A stretch of DNA of 64,000 nucleotides from Xestospongia bergquistia (taxonomy: Eukaryota > Porifera > Demospongiae > Haplosclerida > Petrosiidae), in the NCBI GenBank assembly GCA_963965975.1, contig OZ014420.1:2010001-2074000 (forward strand). Reading direction: 5' to 3'. How positions within the stretch are numbered: position 1 is the first letter of the stretch; the number at the start of each line of letters is the position of its first letter. Positions 1 to 9,523 of this stretch are shown here, piece by piece. Both the position numbers and the translations under genes were made by a program. The notes under the pieces are model-generated. The model did not search any database. It was not told the DNA's origin and saw only the letters and a list, made by a program, of their open reading frames with translations.

Positions 1-2832
1 TGGTGGGATTTGCTTGATGAAGTTGACATGTAGAACACTGTTGTACCAGTTCTTGGATATCTTTATCAATTCCAGGCCACCAAACATATGATCTAGCCAA
101 ACTTTTCATTCGGCAAATTCCTGGATGAGATGAATGAAGCTGTTTAAGGACGTGTTCCCTCCCCTCCTTAGGAATAACTACACGGGAACCTATAAGAAGA
201 CATCCATCCACGACACTCAATTCCATCTGTCTGCGGTGATATGGTTCCATCTCTGGTTCAGCATTGTCTATTGCTTTTCCAGCTTGGATGAGGTGACACA
301 CTCTAGATAGAATTGGGTCCTTTTGTATCCACTGTCGTAGATGCTTGACTGTGGCTACATGTACAGAAAGATGGTTAATAACAAATTTTACATCACCTGG
401 TATTGGAACCTGTGAAAGAGAGACTGGTAAGGGCAGTCGACTCAGTGCGTCAGCATTACCCATACGAGTACCTGGACGATATTGGATAGAGTATTGATAC
501 GCTGACAATGTGAGTGCCCAGCGTTGTATCCTAGAAGTAGTCATTGTTGGTACGTGTTGAGACTCATTTAGTAGATGTTCAAGTGGTTTGTGATCGGAGT
601 AGAGGAGAAATGGTTTTCCATATAGGTACTGATGAAATCGTTTAACGGCAAAGACAATTGCTAGAGCTTCCTTCTCCAGTTGAGAGTAGTGTTTTTCTGC
701 TGGAGACAATGTGCGTGAGATATAAGCGATAGGTTTTTCACTGTTGTCCTCCATACGATGTGCCAGAACAGCACCGAGCCCATAGGGAGAGGCGTCACAC
801 GAAAGAATCAAAGGTTTGTGACTATCAAAATGTACTAGCAGAGACGATGATTGTAGTAGGTTCTTAGCTTTTTGATAGGCTTGGTTGTGGACAATAGTCC
901 AATTCCATTTAGAATCTTTACGAAGTAACTGATACAGTGGTGCCAACGTTGTAGACAGGTTTGGAAGAAATTTATGATAATAGTTTAAAAGTCCTAGGAA
1001 AGATTTCAATTCTGTAACAGAGGTAGGTGTTGGTGCATTTCGAATAGCTTCCGTTTTAGAGGGTGATGGATGCAATCCTTGAGCGTCAATGACATGCCCT
1101 AAATATTCAATCGACGGGACTGCAAAAACACACTTTGATTTCTTCAACGTCAGACCAGCTTTTTCAAGTCGATCTAACACTTTAGCTAGATTGTGAAGAT
1201 GATCATCATGGTCTCGTCCAGCTACCAAAATATCGTCAATATACACGCATATATTAGGGAGTCCTTGTAGAATACTTTCCATAATCCTTTGGAAAATAGC
1301 TGGAGCTGAGGATATACCGAAGGGAAGACGCAAATATTGAAATAGTCCCTTGTGTGTACTGATGGTAGTATATTTCTGAGATGATTCGTCGAGTAGAATC
1401 TGCTGGTAAGCCTGACTAAGATCTAGTTTCGTAAAAACCTTGCCTCCTGACAATGCTGCAAATAGGTCGTCGACCCGAGGGAGTGGATACGTTTCAGTTT
1501 TGGATGCTCGATTAACAGTTACCTTGTAATCGCCACAAATTCTAATGGTGCCGTCTTGCTTTACGACAGGTACAATCGGCGCTGCCCAGTCGGAGAATGT
1601 AACTGGTTTAATGATGTCCAGACTAAGGAGGCGTTCTAATTCCTGTTCAACTTTCATTTTAAGACAATATGGGACAGGACGTGGCTTGAAGAATTGTGGT
1701 GGAAACTGAGGATCCACCCATATGGTTGCGTTAGTACCTTCCAACTTGCCTAGTTGAGAACAAAAGAGGTTGGCATGTTTCGAGATGAGAGTGTCAACTG
1801 GTGATGTTGCTAGGGTGCTGTGAATACTGCCCCAATCAAGTTTGATAACATCCAGCCAGTTGCGTCCAAAAAGATTTGCACCATTTCCTTGGACCACAAC
1901 TAATGGAAGAGAGAGTTCTTGTCCCGCATGTGCAACCTGAACGTCGAAAGTGCCACGGACAGTGATTGGTTCACCGGTGTACGACTTGAGCGAGAGAGAT
2001 GAAGGTTGCAGGGGAATTGACCTAAAAAAAGAAACATAAGTAATTTCACTTATAACAGAAACAGCTGCTCCAGTGTCAAGTTCCATTTGAATGTCCACCT
2101 TGTTTACATTGACAGTTATGAGAAGGGGTTTGCCACCACCCACTGTGTTAAAGAGTGTGTACGTTTCATCTCCTTGTTGTGGTGAGGGAGGCTGGCTGAG
2201 TGAGGTGGAAGGTGAGCTGAGGTTTGTCTGATGAAGTGTCCGTCTGTCTGGTGGTTTAGCACCTCTGCTGAAGGGCTGTTGTTGTGGACTTGGCAATCGT
2301 TGCAAGTGCTGCCGGAGTTTGGACTTGCAGACTTTAGCTATGTGTCCAATTTTCTTACAGTAACGACATTCTGCACTCTTGAATTTGCACGTATCAGAAG
2401 TATGATTATCTGCTCCACAACGGTAGCAGGGGCTGGGAGTAGGTCTGGTAGGCTTGTGACTAGGTCTAGGGGTTTGATGCACACGTTTGATATGATGCGT
2501 TGAGTGCTGCTGCTGCTGAAGGTGAGTAATGTCTTGATTTGCTAGTTCCATAGCTAGCGCTATGTCGAGAGCCTTCTGATAGTCGAGATCAGGTTCCTGG
2601 AGTAGTCTTCTTTGAATACGGCCGTCAGCTATGCCGCATACGAGTCGATCACGGACCATTTCTTCTAGAGAATGAAAGTTACAGTGTTCGCCCAGTTTCT
2701 TGAGTTGTGCCACATATGTAGCTACTGTTTCACCTGGTTGACGATGTCTGGTGTTGAATCGATACCGTTGCATTATCTGTGATGGTTTAGGGTTGAAATG
2801 TTTATCGAGGATCCTAACGAGGGCGTCGTACG
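1..2832 (-). CDS. gag(C-terminal)-pol polyprotein of the gypsy-type element, partial at both ends
   Basis: One minus-strand frame stays open from the hAT insertion to the left edge; I walked it from 1 to 2222 and found no stop, and the rest is covered by the gag frame. In order it shows two CCHC zinc knuckles (about 2320-2490), an aspartic protease active site DTGA (2066-2077), the RT catalytic YIDD box (1232-1243), the RNase H region LILSCDASPYGLGA (about 775-816), and the integrase H2C2 region with the VWWPGID motif and a CSTC pair (about 25-85). Gag and pol share one frame, so no programmed frameshift is needed. It provides particle protein, maturation, cDNA synthesis and integration functions. 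The long open frame indicates a young copy. Positions 2322-2832 are also inside the tandem duplication. Confidence 0.85.
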
Positions 2833-2943
2833 CAGGGTCTCCATACTTAGGGAAATTTCCCTAGATCTAGGGGGGATTTACTTGATTTAGGGTCTAGGGG
2901 AGGAATTTTTTAATACTTTAAATCTAGGGAAATTTAAGTATTC

Positions 2944-2980
2944 TTAATGATTGTATGCATACCATGCATACAATCATTAA
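2944..2980. repeat. 17-bp perfect inverted repeat with 3-nt loop inside the hAT element
   Basis: Left arm 2944-2960 and right arm 2964-2980 are exact reverse complements around ACC. It sits where the terminal region meets the surviving coding remnant, so it may mark a fold-back deletion junction. The same palindrome recurs at 8784-8820 in the duplicated block. Confidence 0.9.
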
Positions 2981-3468
2981 AAATACCTAAATTATTGTGT
3001 ATATTTCTCAATCCTGACACCATTAATTCCACTTCTGCCACCGAAGTAGTTAAACTGGCTTCCAAATTTCCCAATATAATTTCCCCTTCAGAGTTACAAT
3101 CACTTGATAATGAGTGGAGAGAACTACAGTTTATGAATTGCAATGATATGCCAACATACACAAAGGGAAGGAAAGATATTTTATCATTTTGGGGTAGTCT
3201 GGGTAAAATGATGGACACGTCTGGATAAAGCAGATTTCCAATTACTTCTAAACTAATGAAATCATTGCTATCATTCCCTCACTCTAATGCTAATGCAGAG
3301 CGAATTTTCAGCCATGTTACTCTTATTAAAACCAAGAGCAGAAATAAAATTAAAATAAGCACATTGGATGCTCTCCTTCTCACCAAACAAAGTTTACCTT
3401 TTACTTGTGTCCAGTTTCAGCCAAATGCTTCTATGTGTAAAAGAATGGGTGCAGGAATATACAACTGA
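2947..3468 (+). pseudogene. hAT transposase C-terminal remnant (hATC dimerisation region), copy 1
   Basis: Two open stretches (2947-3228 and 3256-3468) lie in the same frame and are separated by an in-frame TAA at 3226-3228. The downstream stretch carries the typical hATC signature: SLLSFPHSNANAERIFS, then a lysine-rich segment and STLDALLL. The upstream stretch reads like the region just before it, including the ILSFWGSLGKM segment. The catalytic RNase H-like core, the zinc-finger BED region and the N-terminus are missing, so it cannot encode an active transposase. The antisense open frame at 2934-3218 is a shadow of it. Confidence 0.85.
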
Positions 3469-3683
3469 GACAGTTCTTCTGACTCAGAATGATCTTTTAA
3501 TTGTTTATTTACTCATAAAGTTTAATTTATAAGTTAGCCTAGTTAGGGAAATCTAGGGAAATTTTTAAATTTTCCAGGGGGCCAACAGGGGGTTTTACTT
3601 ATGCTTTTTAGGGAATTTTTTGTGCTATTGTGGATATTTCTGGGGGAAAATATAATTTTGGACCTGGAGACCCTGGTCGTACG

Positions 3684-3888
3684 TTTTATCAGCTGGTTTT
3701 TCAGGTTGTAGCAAGTTTTTGAGAAGTTCATATGTAGTCGCTCCACAGCAAGTGAGAAGAATCGCCTTTTTCTTAGCTTCGTTATGTTGAAGGTCATTTG
3801 CTTCGAAGTAGTACTCCAATCGCTCTGTGTACGATGACCATGACTGCGTGCTTGCGTCGAATTCCAGGAGTTTGCCGTGTGTAGCCAT
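3684..3888 (-). pseudogene. gag N-terminal fragment of the gypsy-type element, copy 1
   Basis: The frame starts at the ATG at 3886-3888 (MATHGKLLEFDAS...) and runs into the hAT element at 3675, beyond which it picks up foreign residues and stops at 3625. The sequence resembles the N-terminus of gag in metazoan gypsy elements, with an acidic/aromatic start and a helical segment AKKKAILLTCCGATTYELL. Removing the insertion plus one target duplication (851 bp) would put it in the same frame as the downstream gag-pol. The hAT insertion is therefore the only break I see. Identical copy at 9524-9728. Confidence 0.8.
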
Positions 3889-4090
3889 CAGTGAATCCAG
3901 TTACCCTCGTCGCCAGTAAATGTTGTATTCCCAGTCACAAGTTACCATAAAAGAACTCAGAGTTATCATTAAAATACAACTCACAAACACAACTCAGTTA
4001 CACAACACAACTACTGTTAATTACAAAAAATGACAGTTTATATACCTACCCTAAACAATATTCATAGACACAGTTATTACATTATTCATA
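3889..4090 (-). other. putative 5' LTR and primer-binding region of the gypsy-type element
   Basis: Just upstream of the gag ATG, on the minus strand, lies TGGCGACGAGGGTAAC (about 3900-3915), which begins with the TGG typical of a tRNA primer-binding site. Further upstream a TATATAAAC box (about 4037-4045) could be the LTR promoter. Exact LTR ends cannot be fixed because the other LTR is outside the window. Same sequence at 9729-9930. Confidence 0.45.
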
Positions 4091-4097
4091 GTCATAG

Positions 4098-4559
4098 TTA
4101 CCACATCCATTCTTTAGTGAATTCATTGGCAGCCATTTTTGCTGCTCCACCTAACTTCTCAAGTACATCAGTAAACAGTTGATAATGTTCTTGTAACTCT
4201 GATATAGTGTGTTTGAAGTCCATTCCTGAGATAAACTGACTCATAATAACATCATAATTGTGAGATTTCATAGCTTCTCTATTGATAAGACCAGCTTGAT
4301 ACATCTCTCCTGCAAAGGACTCCATTGATCCCTCGAGTGCTCCTTTAAGTGTAGCATACTTGAATTTGATGCTATCACTCACTCCCTTTTTGAAAGCTTC
4401 AACATCAGTGGTAGAGGAAGTACCATCAGCGGTAGCCATGACAGTATAAATTCCCCCCCTTTGTTGATTTTGCATATCCTCTATTAGCCACTCCCTTTTA
4501 ATACTTTGTATGTCGTCTCTTCTCTTGTTGATAGGATTCTTTCTCCTTGGAGTAATCAT
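4098..4559 (-). CDS. unrecognised 153-aa protein, possible death-fold-like helical domain, copy 1
   Basis: This is an uninterrupted frame from ATG at 4557-4559 to TAA at 4098-4100. A better start context lies at an internal Met (4437-4439, MATADGTSS...), which would leave a protein of about 113 aa. I do not recognise the family. The C-terminal 75 residues look all-helical (FAGEMYQAGLINREAM..., then ...HYQLFTDVLEKLGGAAKMAANEF). The spacing of AGLI, F..VLEKL and A..A resembles CARD/death-fold domains expanded in sponges and cnidarians, but that is inference from pattern only. The gypsy element lies immediately downstream. An identical copy is at 9938-10399. Confidence 0.5.
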   Translation of the reverse strand: MITPRRKNPINKRRDDIQSIKREWLIEDMQNQQRGGIYTVMATADGTSSTTDVEAFKKGVSDSIKFKYATLKGALEGSMESFAGEMYQAGLINREAMKSHNYDVIMSQFISGMDFKHTISELQEHYQLFTDVLEKLGGAAKMAANEFTKEWMW

Positions 4560-5452
4560 TTGGTTGAATAATCCAGGAAGACTATGGTCATACTACAAGC
4601 TATGCAAGGCAATGAAGCAACTACCTAGCCTCCCCACTCACTGACTATGAGGAAACTTACATCAGGTAGATATCAACTAACTAAGTAGTATAATATTATG
4701 ATCAGTTAAGTCATACCTTTAGCTACTTGAGTATATCTATAATATATAACGATAATCACCTCCAACAGTCTAAGTTATAATGAATCAACTAGAACACAAC
4801 ATCCAAAACTTATCATTAGATTTGTGAGCCTAATAGACTAGATATTTTATTAAAGGTTCAATTCAATAACAGCAATTTTGTACTGAACATTGAACTGTTG
4901 TTATAATGTAGGTAGATTTTAGATTACAAAATCTTGCACTGGTACCATAAGATATAGAGAGCAATGGTGGAACTAACAAGAAAAGACTTGTTGGTCACAT
5001 GAAATAGAGGAGTATAAAGAAACAAAGGAATATAGAGAATAGAGACAACAACATAATTTCTTCCAACATAATTTAGGTTAGTTTCATTTACCTGTACACC
5101 TCAGGTGTGTTGTACTCTAGTTGATATTGTAGATATAGATTGTCTATTATATACATATCAATATTATGTTATATATTGTATATGAGTACTATGTAATACT
5201 GGTTGTTGACCTGTATCTAATATTAATAGATTAAATATAAAAAATATCCACACATGGTTTCCTTTCTTCATAAAGAGACAAGATGGAGGAGCTGGCCATG
5301 GTTATTATCATTAACTCTATATTAGTAGGAACATGTGGTCATATTTGACAGCAATGACTGATGTTCAACAATCTATTATATTAATAACTTCAAAACTATA
5401 CAATAATTAATATTAACAATACAACAACAAAAATTTGCAATAATTTATTAAA
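4560..5452. other. AT-rich non-coding stretch, copy 1
   Basis: No convincing exon, RNA gene or domain was seen. It lies between the downstream end of the small spliced gene and the start of the 153-codon ORF, so it should hold that ORF's promoter. Repeated in copy 2 at 10400-11292. Confidence 0.6.
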
Positions 5453-5974
5453 TCATTTAGAAGTTGATCTAGTTGTTTTCTTCTCTGCCTTGATCAACAC
5501 TGACGCTATATATGAAGTGAAATTAACTAACCAATACAATAATTAATAATAAGGAATAGCTGGCTATTTGTCTGACAACATTGTTGTGTGTAGTTAATTT
5601 TAGGGTACATTGAGAGATCATTAGAAAATATTAACTTCATACTGGACAAATAACCAGTGTCTTTTTTTCTACATAATTATATTACCTACTTTGTGTTAGT
5701 TCAGATGACCAGTCAGACTCTGATATCTAATAGTAATATTATAATGTCATATTATAATATATTAAAATGTCACTTACATCTGGATCTTCAATCAAGTGTG
5801 TTGGTTCAGACATCATTCTTTTAGATGACTCATGAATTGATTTATGAGAAATTGTTAGATAAAGTAACTTACTGTAGTGATATCTCTTAAAGGTTTTGAG
5901 TAAGTCTCAAAAAGTGACACAAATTCTCTCTTCCATCTATCATCTGTTATCATATCTTTAGGTTTCTTACCATC
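5453..5974 (-). CDS. unrecognised small spliced gene, 3' exons, copy 1
   Basis: Four exons fit consensus splice sites and one reading frame: 5873-5974, 5778-5828, 5690-5717 and 5453-5505, ending in TGA at 5453-5455. Together they encode about 77 residues, lysine- and serine-rich (segments DDRWKREFVSLFETYSKPL, SSKRMMSEPTHLIEDPD, LIKAEKKTTRSTSK). The first exon has an acceptor-like AG before it, so either an upstream exon is missing from this model or translation starts at the internal Met in codon 8. I cannot assign a family. Introns are 44 to 184 nt, matching neighbouring genes. Identical copy at 11293-11814. Confidence 0.4.
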
Positions 5975-6707
5975 CTATTATCAATGGTAGAAAGTTGGTG
6001 AGTTTCCATATGTATATTTTGTGTTTTATACAATATCATATAATATTGATAAAATTAATGTAATTCTCTTAAGGTGAGGTGACACAGTGCGTGATAATCA
6101 AGTGAGAGTCATACAATTCCCAATAGTAACTTAATATTAAGACAAATATAGTAGATTGTCTTAAGATACATTTATGGTCAGCTCTATCAGTATGTTCAGG
6201 TTTGAAATTTTGAACAACTCTGTACCTTTGTTTAGGCTTTGACTACATGTTATGATCTTAATTTTTGAAAATTAGACAAATAATAGAGATAATACAAAAT
6301 GTTTGATGAGTAATGAAGAGGAAGAGTCAGTCCCTATGGTGATGCCGATTCCGGAACTGTCATAAATGCACGTGTTCTAACAAGTGTTATCAGTGCTTGT
6401 AAAATACCAATAGTCATTTAAAGCTATACAAACAGTTTCATTAAGTCCGAATGCAAAGGTCAAATAACCATAATAACATTAAATGTAATAGATTTATTAA
6501 GCATGCGCTATATTGGTCAGTATCTACAATGTTTGTGTCTAAACACTTGAAACAACCTGAGAGAGAGAGAGAGAGAGACAAAAATGTAGCTAAACGATAA
6601 ACCATTATTAAAAGTTATGGTACATTGCACTACCATAGCGAGTATCCTTTCCATTAAACATACACAGGATATAATAATCATATTTGACATACCTATTTTG
6701 ACAATCA
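5975..6707. other. non-coding stretch between COX5A and the small spliced gene, copy 1
   Basis: Mostly AT-rich with a short (GA)n run at about 6560-6576. A 19-codon plus-strand ORF at about 6314 (MSNEEEESVPM...) was seen but has no support as a gene. Repeated at 11815-12547. Confidence 0.5.
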
Positions 6708-7253
6708 TTACGCTAACCCTAACTCCTCTGGTGTATCAAGCCCCAACTCTTCAAGAGTAGGACGGATCTCATCAATTATGTATGAATAAATCTCTCTGTT
6801 ACCAGCTGCTTTTTGCTTTATTGCTTCCAATATGCGTATCGCCATAGCAACATTATTGATACGACGAGCAGCTCGAATCATGGCCACGACTATTTTGGGT
6901 TCTGGTACAAGATCGTGTCCATAAAGATCATTTAGCCCTTTCCTTAGTTCCCATTCATCGATATCCTCACGATTAAAGTAGTTCTCCCAGCGTTTATCAA
7001 AATCCTCATCACTCTCTTCGGCTTTAGATGAGTACAAACGCCATGTGGCTGTAAGGAAAGAATAAAAACAATAGAGAATTATAACAACCTTGGCCACGCC
7101 TCTCACCAGTACAGCTGCAAACATAATGTGTCATTTGAAGAGGGGCTGTAACTCACCTGATGGAGTAAGAGCTCTTGATCTTAGAGCAATAGCTTGTCTA
7201 TAGGCACCTACACCAGATCCCCAACGACGTAGTCCTATTCTCACAAAAGACAT
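6708..7253 (-). CDS. COX5A: cytochrome c oxidase subunit 5A, copy 1
   Basis: Two exons: 7157-7253 (ATG at 7251-7253) and 6708-7048 (stop TAA at 6708-6710), joined by a GT-AG intron, give 145 residues, near the usual length for this subunit. Exon 1 encodes an arginine-rich presequence ([20 protein letters not shown]) typical of mitochondrial import. Exon 2 has the family signature: [43 protein letters not shown], then [25 protein letters not shown]. It is a nuclear-encoded peripheral matrix-side subunit of respiratory complex IV. It is identical to the second copy in the tandem duplication, which is notable for a complex subunit under dosage constraint. Confidence 0.93.
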
Positions 7254-7554
7254 TTCGATCAACTTCAGTGACCCGGTTGACCCTACCTTTTGCGCATGCG
7301 CAAACTCCGCAGGACCGCAACTATTGAATATTATATTATGGTCGTCATAATAATAATAATAATAATAATATATAATTAAAAACAAAGTCATGTGAAAATT
7401 GATACAATACAAAAATATAAAAACAGTGCGAAGTGAATGTCAGAGTCAGCATTATTTAAAATTTTACTATTTGAATTGAAATTATCATACAGTCATTTCA
7501 ATACAACACTGACTAACACATACAACATGTTAAATTCATGACACAGAGTAGTAT
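7254..7554. other. COX5A upstream region, copy 1
   Basis: Promoter-side DNA between COX5A and the adaptor tail exon. It contains a palindromic TGCGCATGCGCA (7310-7321), which matches the NRF-1-type core GCGCATGCGC found at many respiratory genes, and an (AAT)n run at about 7346-7370. Repeated at 13094-13394. Confidence 0.6.
7312..7321. promoter_or_regulatory. NRF-1-like palindromic site upstream of COX5A, copy 1
   Basis: The 10-mer GCGCATGCGC lies about 60 bp upstream of the COX5A ATG. It matches the consensus core bound by NRF-1 at nuclear genes for oxidative phosphorylation in animals. Binding here is inferred. Copy at 13152-13161. Confidence 0.5.
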
Positions 7555-8613
7555 TTATTTTTTTCGTCTTGGTTGGACCTGTGGTGGTTGTTGTGGTTGG
7601 ACTCGCCTAGGAGGGGTGACAGGTTTGCCATCAAATGTAATGTTTTGGTATATGTCATTGTCAACAGATGGTTTTGTGTACTCTACGTTAGCATATGGAG
7701 TTTGTTTCTCTTCACCATGATTTTGATAAATTGGTTCATTCATGTCAGCAGGTGCAATATAAACTTCCTGTTCTTCGTCTTCTTCCTCTAAACTGTCTGA
7801 ATTGTCATGTTGATGCGATGGACTTATTTGAGTATGATTGTTAGATCTAGGCACATGAGATGGAGAGGTGGCATAGTTATATTCTCTCTTGTTGGATGAT
7901 TTATTAGGTGTTGAAAGGCGATGACCAGGAGAGCTTCGAGAGGAACGATCAGATTTTGGTACAGCTAGGGATTTTCTTATATTGGGCTTGCCATTATCTA
8001 TTGAAGGACGAGGGGATGCAGGATTTGGTTTGGGTGTAAATCCAGCAAATGGAGTCGGAATACCACCTTGTTTGTGTGTGGGAAGTGATGGAGAAGGTGA
8101 TATAGCAGAAAAGTCTTGTTTATCAATGACATCTTTAATTTGTTCTAAAGACATACATAAAGACTTGCAGACTTTAGCTATGTGTCCAATTTTCTTACAG
8201 TAACGACATTCTGCACTCTTGAATTTGCACGTATCAGAAGTATGATTATCTGCTCCACAACGGTAGCAGGGGCTGGGAGTAGGTCTGGTAGGCTTGTGAC
8301 TAGGTCTAGGGGTTTGATGCACACGTTTGATATGATGCGTTGAGTGCTGCTGCTGCTGAAGGTGAGTAATGTCTTGATTTGCTAGTTCCATAGCTAGCGC
8401 TATGTCGAGAGCCTTCTGATAGTCGAGATCAGGTTCCTGGAGTAGTCTTCTTTGAATACGGCCGTCAGCTATGCCGCATACGAGTCGATCACGGACCATT
8501 TCTTCTAGAGAATGAAAGTTACAGTGTTCGCCCAGTTTCTTGAGTTGTGCCACATATGTAGCTACTGTTTCACCTGGTTGACGATGTCTGGTGTTGAATC
8601 GATACCGTTGCAT
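7555..8613 (-). CDS. chimeric ORF: gag zinc knuckles fused in frame to PH-SH2 adaptor tail
   Basis: A single open frame of 352 codons from ATG at 8611-8613 to TAA at 7555-7557 crosses the duplication junction. Residues 1-151 are gypsy gag with two complete CX2CX4HX4C knuckles (C116-C129 and C136-C149). The junction adds two residues from a 5-nt filler and flanking bases (LC), and residues 154-352 equal the last 199 residues of the PH-SH2 adaptor. The tail keeps its proline-rich stretches and three YxN motifs, but the PH and SH2 domains are absent. Upstream the frame runs back into the hAT element, so no obvious host promoter drives it. It may be an unexpressed by-product, a new gene in the making, or an assembly artefact. 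Confidence 0.6.
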   Translation of the reverse strand: MQRYRFNTRHRQPGETVATYVAQLKKLGEHCNFHSLEEMVRDRLVCGIADGRIQRRLLQEPDLDYQKALDIALAMELANQDITHLQQQQHSTHHIKRVHQTPRPSHKPTRPTPSPCYRCGADNHTSDTCKFKSAECRYCKKIGHIAKVCKSLCMSLEQIKDVIDKQDFSAISPSPSLPTHKQGGIPTPFAGFTPKPNPASPRPSIDNGKPNIRKSLAVPKSDRSSRSSPGHRLSTPNKSSNKREYNYATSPSHVPRSNNHTQISPSHQHDNSDSLEEEDEEQEVYIAPADMNEPIYQNHGEEKQTPYANVEYTKPSVDNDIYQNITFDGKPVTPPRRVQPQQPPQVQPRRKK

Positions 8614-8672
8614 TATCTGTGATGGTTTAGGGTTGAAATGTTTATCGAGGATCCTAACGAGGGCGTCGTACG

Positions 8673-9515
8673 CAGGGTCTCCATACTTAGGGAAATTTCC
8701 CTAGATCTAGGGGGGATTTACTTGATTTAGGGTCTAGGGGAGGAATTTTTTAATACTTTAAATCTAGGGAAATTTAAGTATTCTTAATGATTGTATGCAT
8801 ACCATGCATACAATCATTAAAAATACCTAAATTATTGTGTATATTTCTCAATCCTGACACCATTAATTCCACTTCTGCCACCGAAGTAGTTAAACTGGCT
8901 TCCAAATTTCCCAATATAATTTCCCCTTCAGAGTTACAATCACTTGATAATGAGTGGAGAGAACTACAGTTTATGAATTGCAATGATATGCCAACATACA
9001 CAAAGGGAAGGAAAGATATTTTATCATTTTGGGGTAGTCTGGGTAAAATGATGGACACGTCTGGATAAAGCAGATTTCCAATTACTTCTAAACTAATGAA
9101 ATCATTGCTATCATTCCCTCACTCTAATGCTAATGCAGAGCGAATTTTCAGCCATGTTACTCTTATTAAAACCAAGAGCAGAAATAAAATTAAAATAAGC
9201 ACATTGGATGCTCTCCTTCTCACCAAACAAAGTTTACCTTTTACTTGTGTCCAGTTTCAGCCAAATGCTTCTATGTGTAAAAGAATGGGTGCAGGAATAT
9301 ACAACTGAGACAGTTCTTCTGACTCAGAATGATCTTTTAATTGTTTATTTACTCATAAAGTTTAATTTATAAGTTAGCCTAGTTAGGGAAATCTAGGGAA
9401 ATTTTTAAATTTTCCAGGGGGCCAACAGGGGGTTTTACTTATGCTTTTTAGGGAATTTTTTGTGCTATTGTGGATATTTCTGGGGGAAAATATAATTTTG
9501 GACCTGGAGACCCTG
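8673..9515 (+). mobile_element. hAT-superfamily DNA transposon, copy 2
   Basis: Duplicate of the element at 2833-3675 with the same terminal repeats and the same flanking GTCGTACG (8665-8672 and 9516-9523). It was copied by the segmental duplication, not by a second transposition, since the flanks are identical. Confidence 0.93.
8787..9308 (+). pseudogene. hAT transposase C-terminal remnant, copy 2
   Basis: Same decayed hATC fragment as at 2947-3468, with the in-frame stop at 9066-9068 and the PHSNANAERIFS motif downstream. Confidence 0.83.
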
Positions 9516-9523
9516 GTCGTACG

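Larger units (their letters stand above)
2833..3675 (+). mobile_element. hAT-superfamily DNA transposon, internally deleted, copy 1
   Basis: The element starts CAGGGTCTCCA and ends with the inverse, giving 11-bp terminal inverted repeats with the CAGGG start common in hAT elements. It is flanked by the 8-bp duplication GTCGTACG at 2825-2832 and 3676-3683, the target-site length expected for hAT. At 843 bp it is much too short for a full transposase. The plus strand keeps a decayed 3' part of the transposase with the hATC dimerisation motif. It inserted into gag of the gypsy-type element, so it is the younger of the two insertions. A 17-bp palindrome lies near its left end. Confidence 0.93.
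1..4090 (-). mobile_element. Ty3/gypsy-type LTR retrotransposon, partial, interrupted by a hAT element
   Basis: Read on the minus strand, the order is leader or LTR-like DNA, gag start, gag zinc knuckles, protease, reverse transcriptase, RNase H and the integrase zinc-binding region, which is cut by the window edge. Protease before RT and integrase after RNase H is the Ty3/gypsy order. The gag N-terminal piece (3684-3888) is separated from the rest by the hAT insertion at 2833-3675. The 3' LTR and most of integrase lie outside the window. The right end is approximate because no second LTR is available for comparison. Confidence 0.85.
2322..8156. repeat. 5.8-kb tandem duplication, left copy
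   Basis: Sequence from 2322 to 8156 recurs at 8162-13996 with a constant offset of 5,840 and no difference wherever I compared. It begins inside the gag zinc-knuckle region and ends inside the last exon of the adaptor. It contains the broken gag, the hAT element, the 153-codon ORF, the small spliced gene, COX5A and 602 bp of the adaptor exon. Confidence 0.95.

Noticed and set aside
2934..3218. 94-codon minus-strand ORF in the hAT element (and its copy at 8774-9058)
   Set aside because: It is antisense to the recognisable hAT transposase remnant and has no domain of its own.
6314..6373. 19-codon plus-strand ORF (MSNEEEESVPM...)
   Set aside because: Looks peptide-like but has no splice context, homologue or conservation that I can judge from sequence alone.
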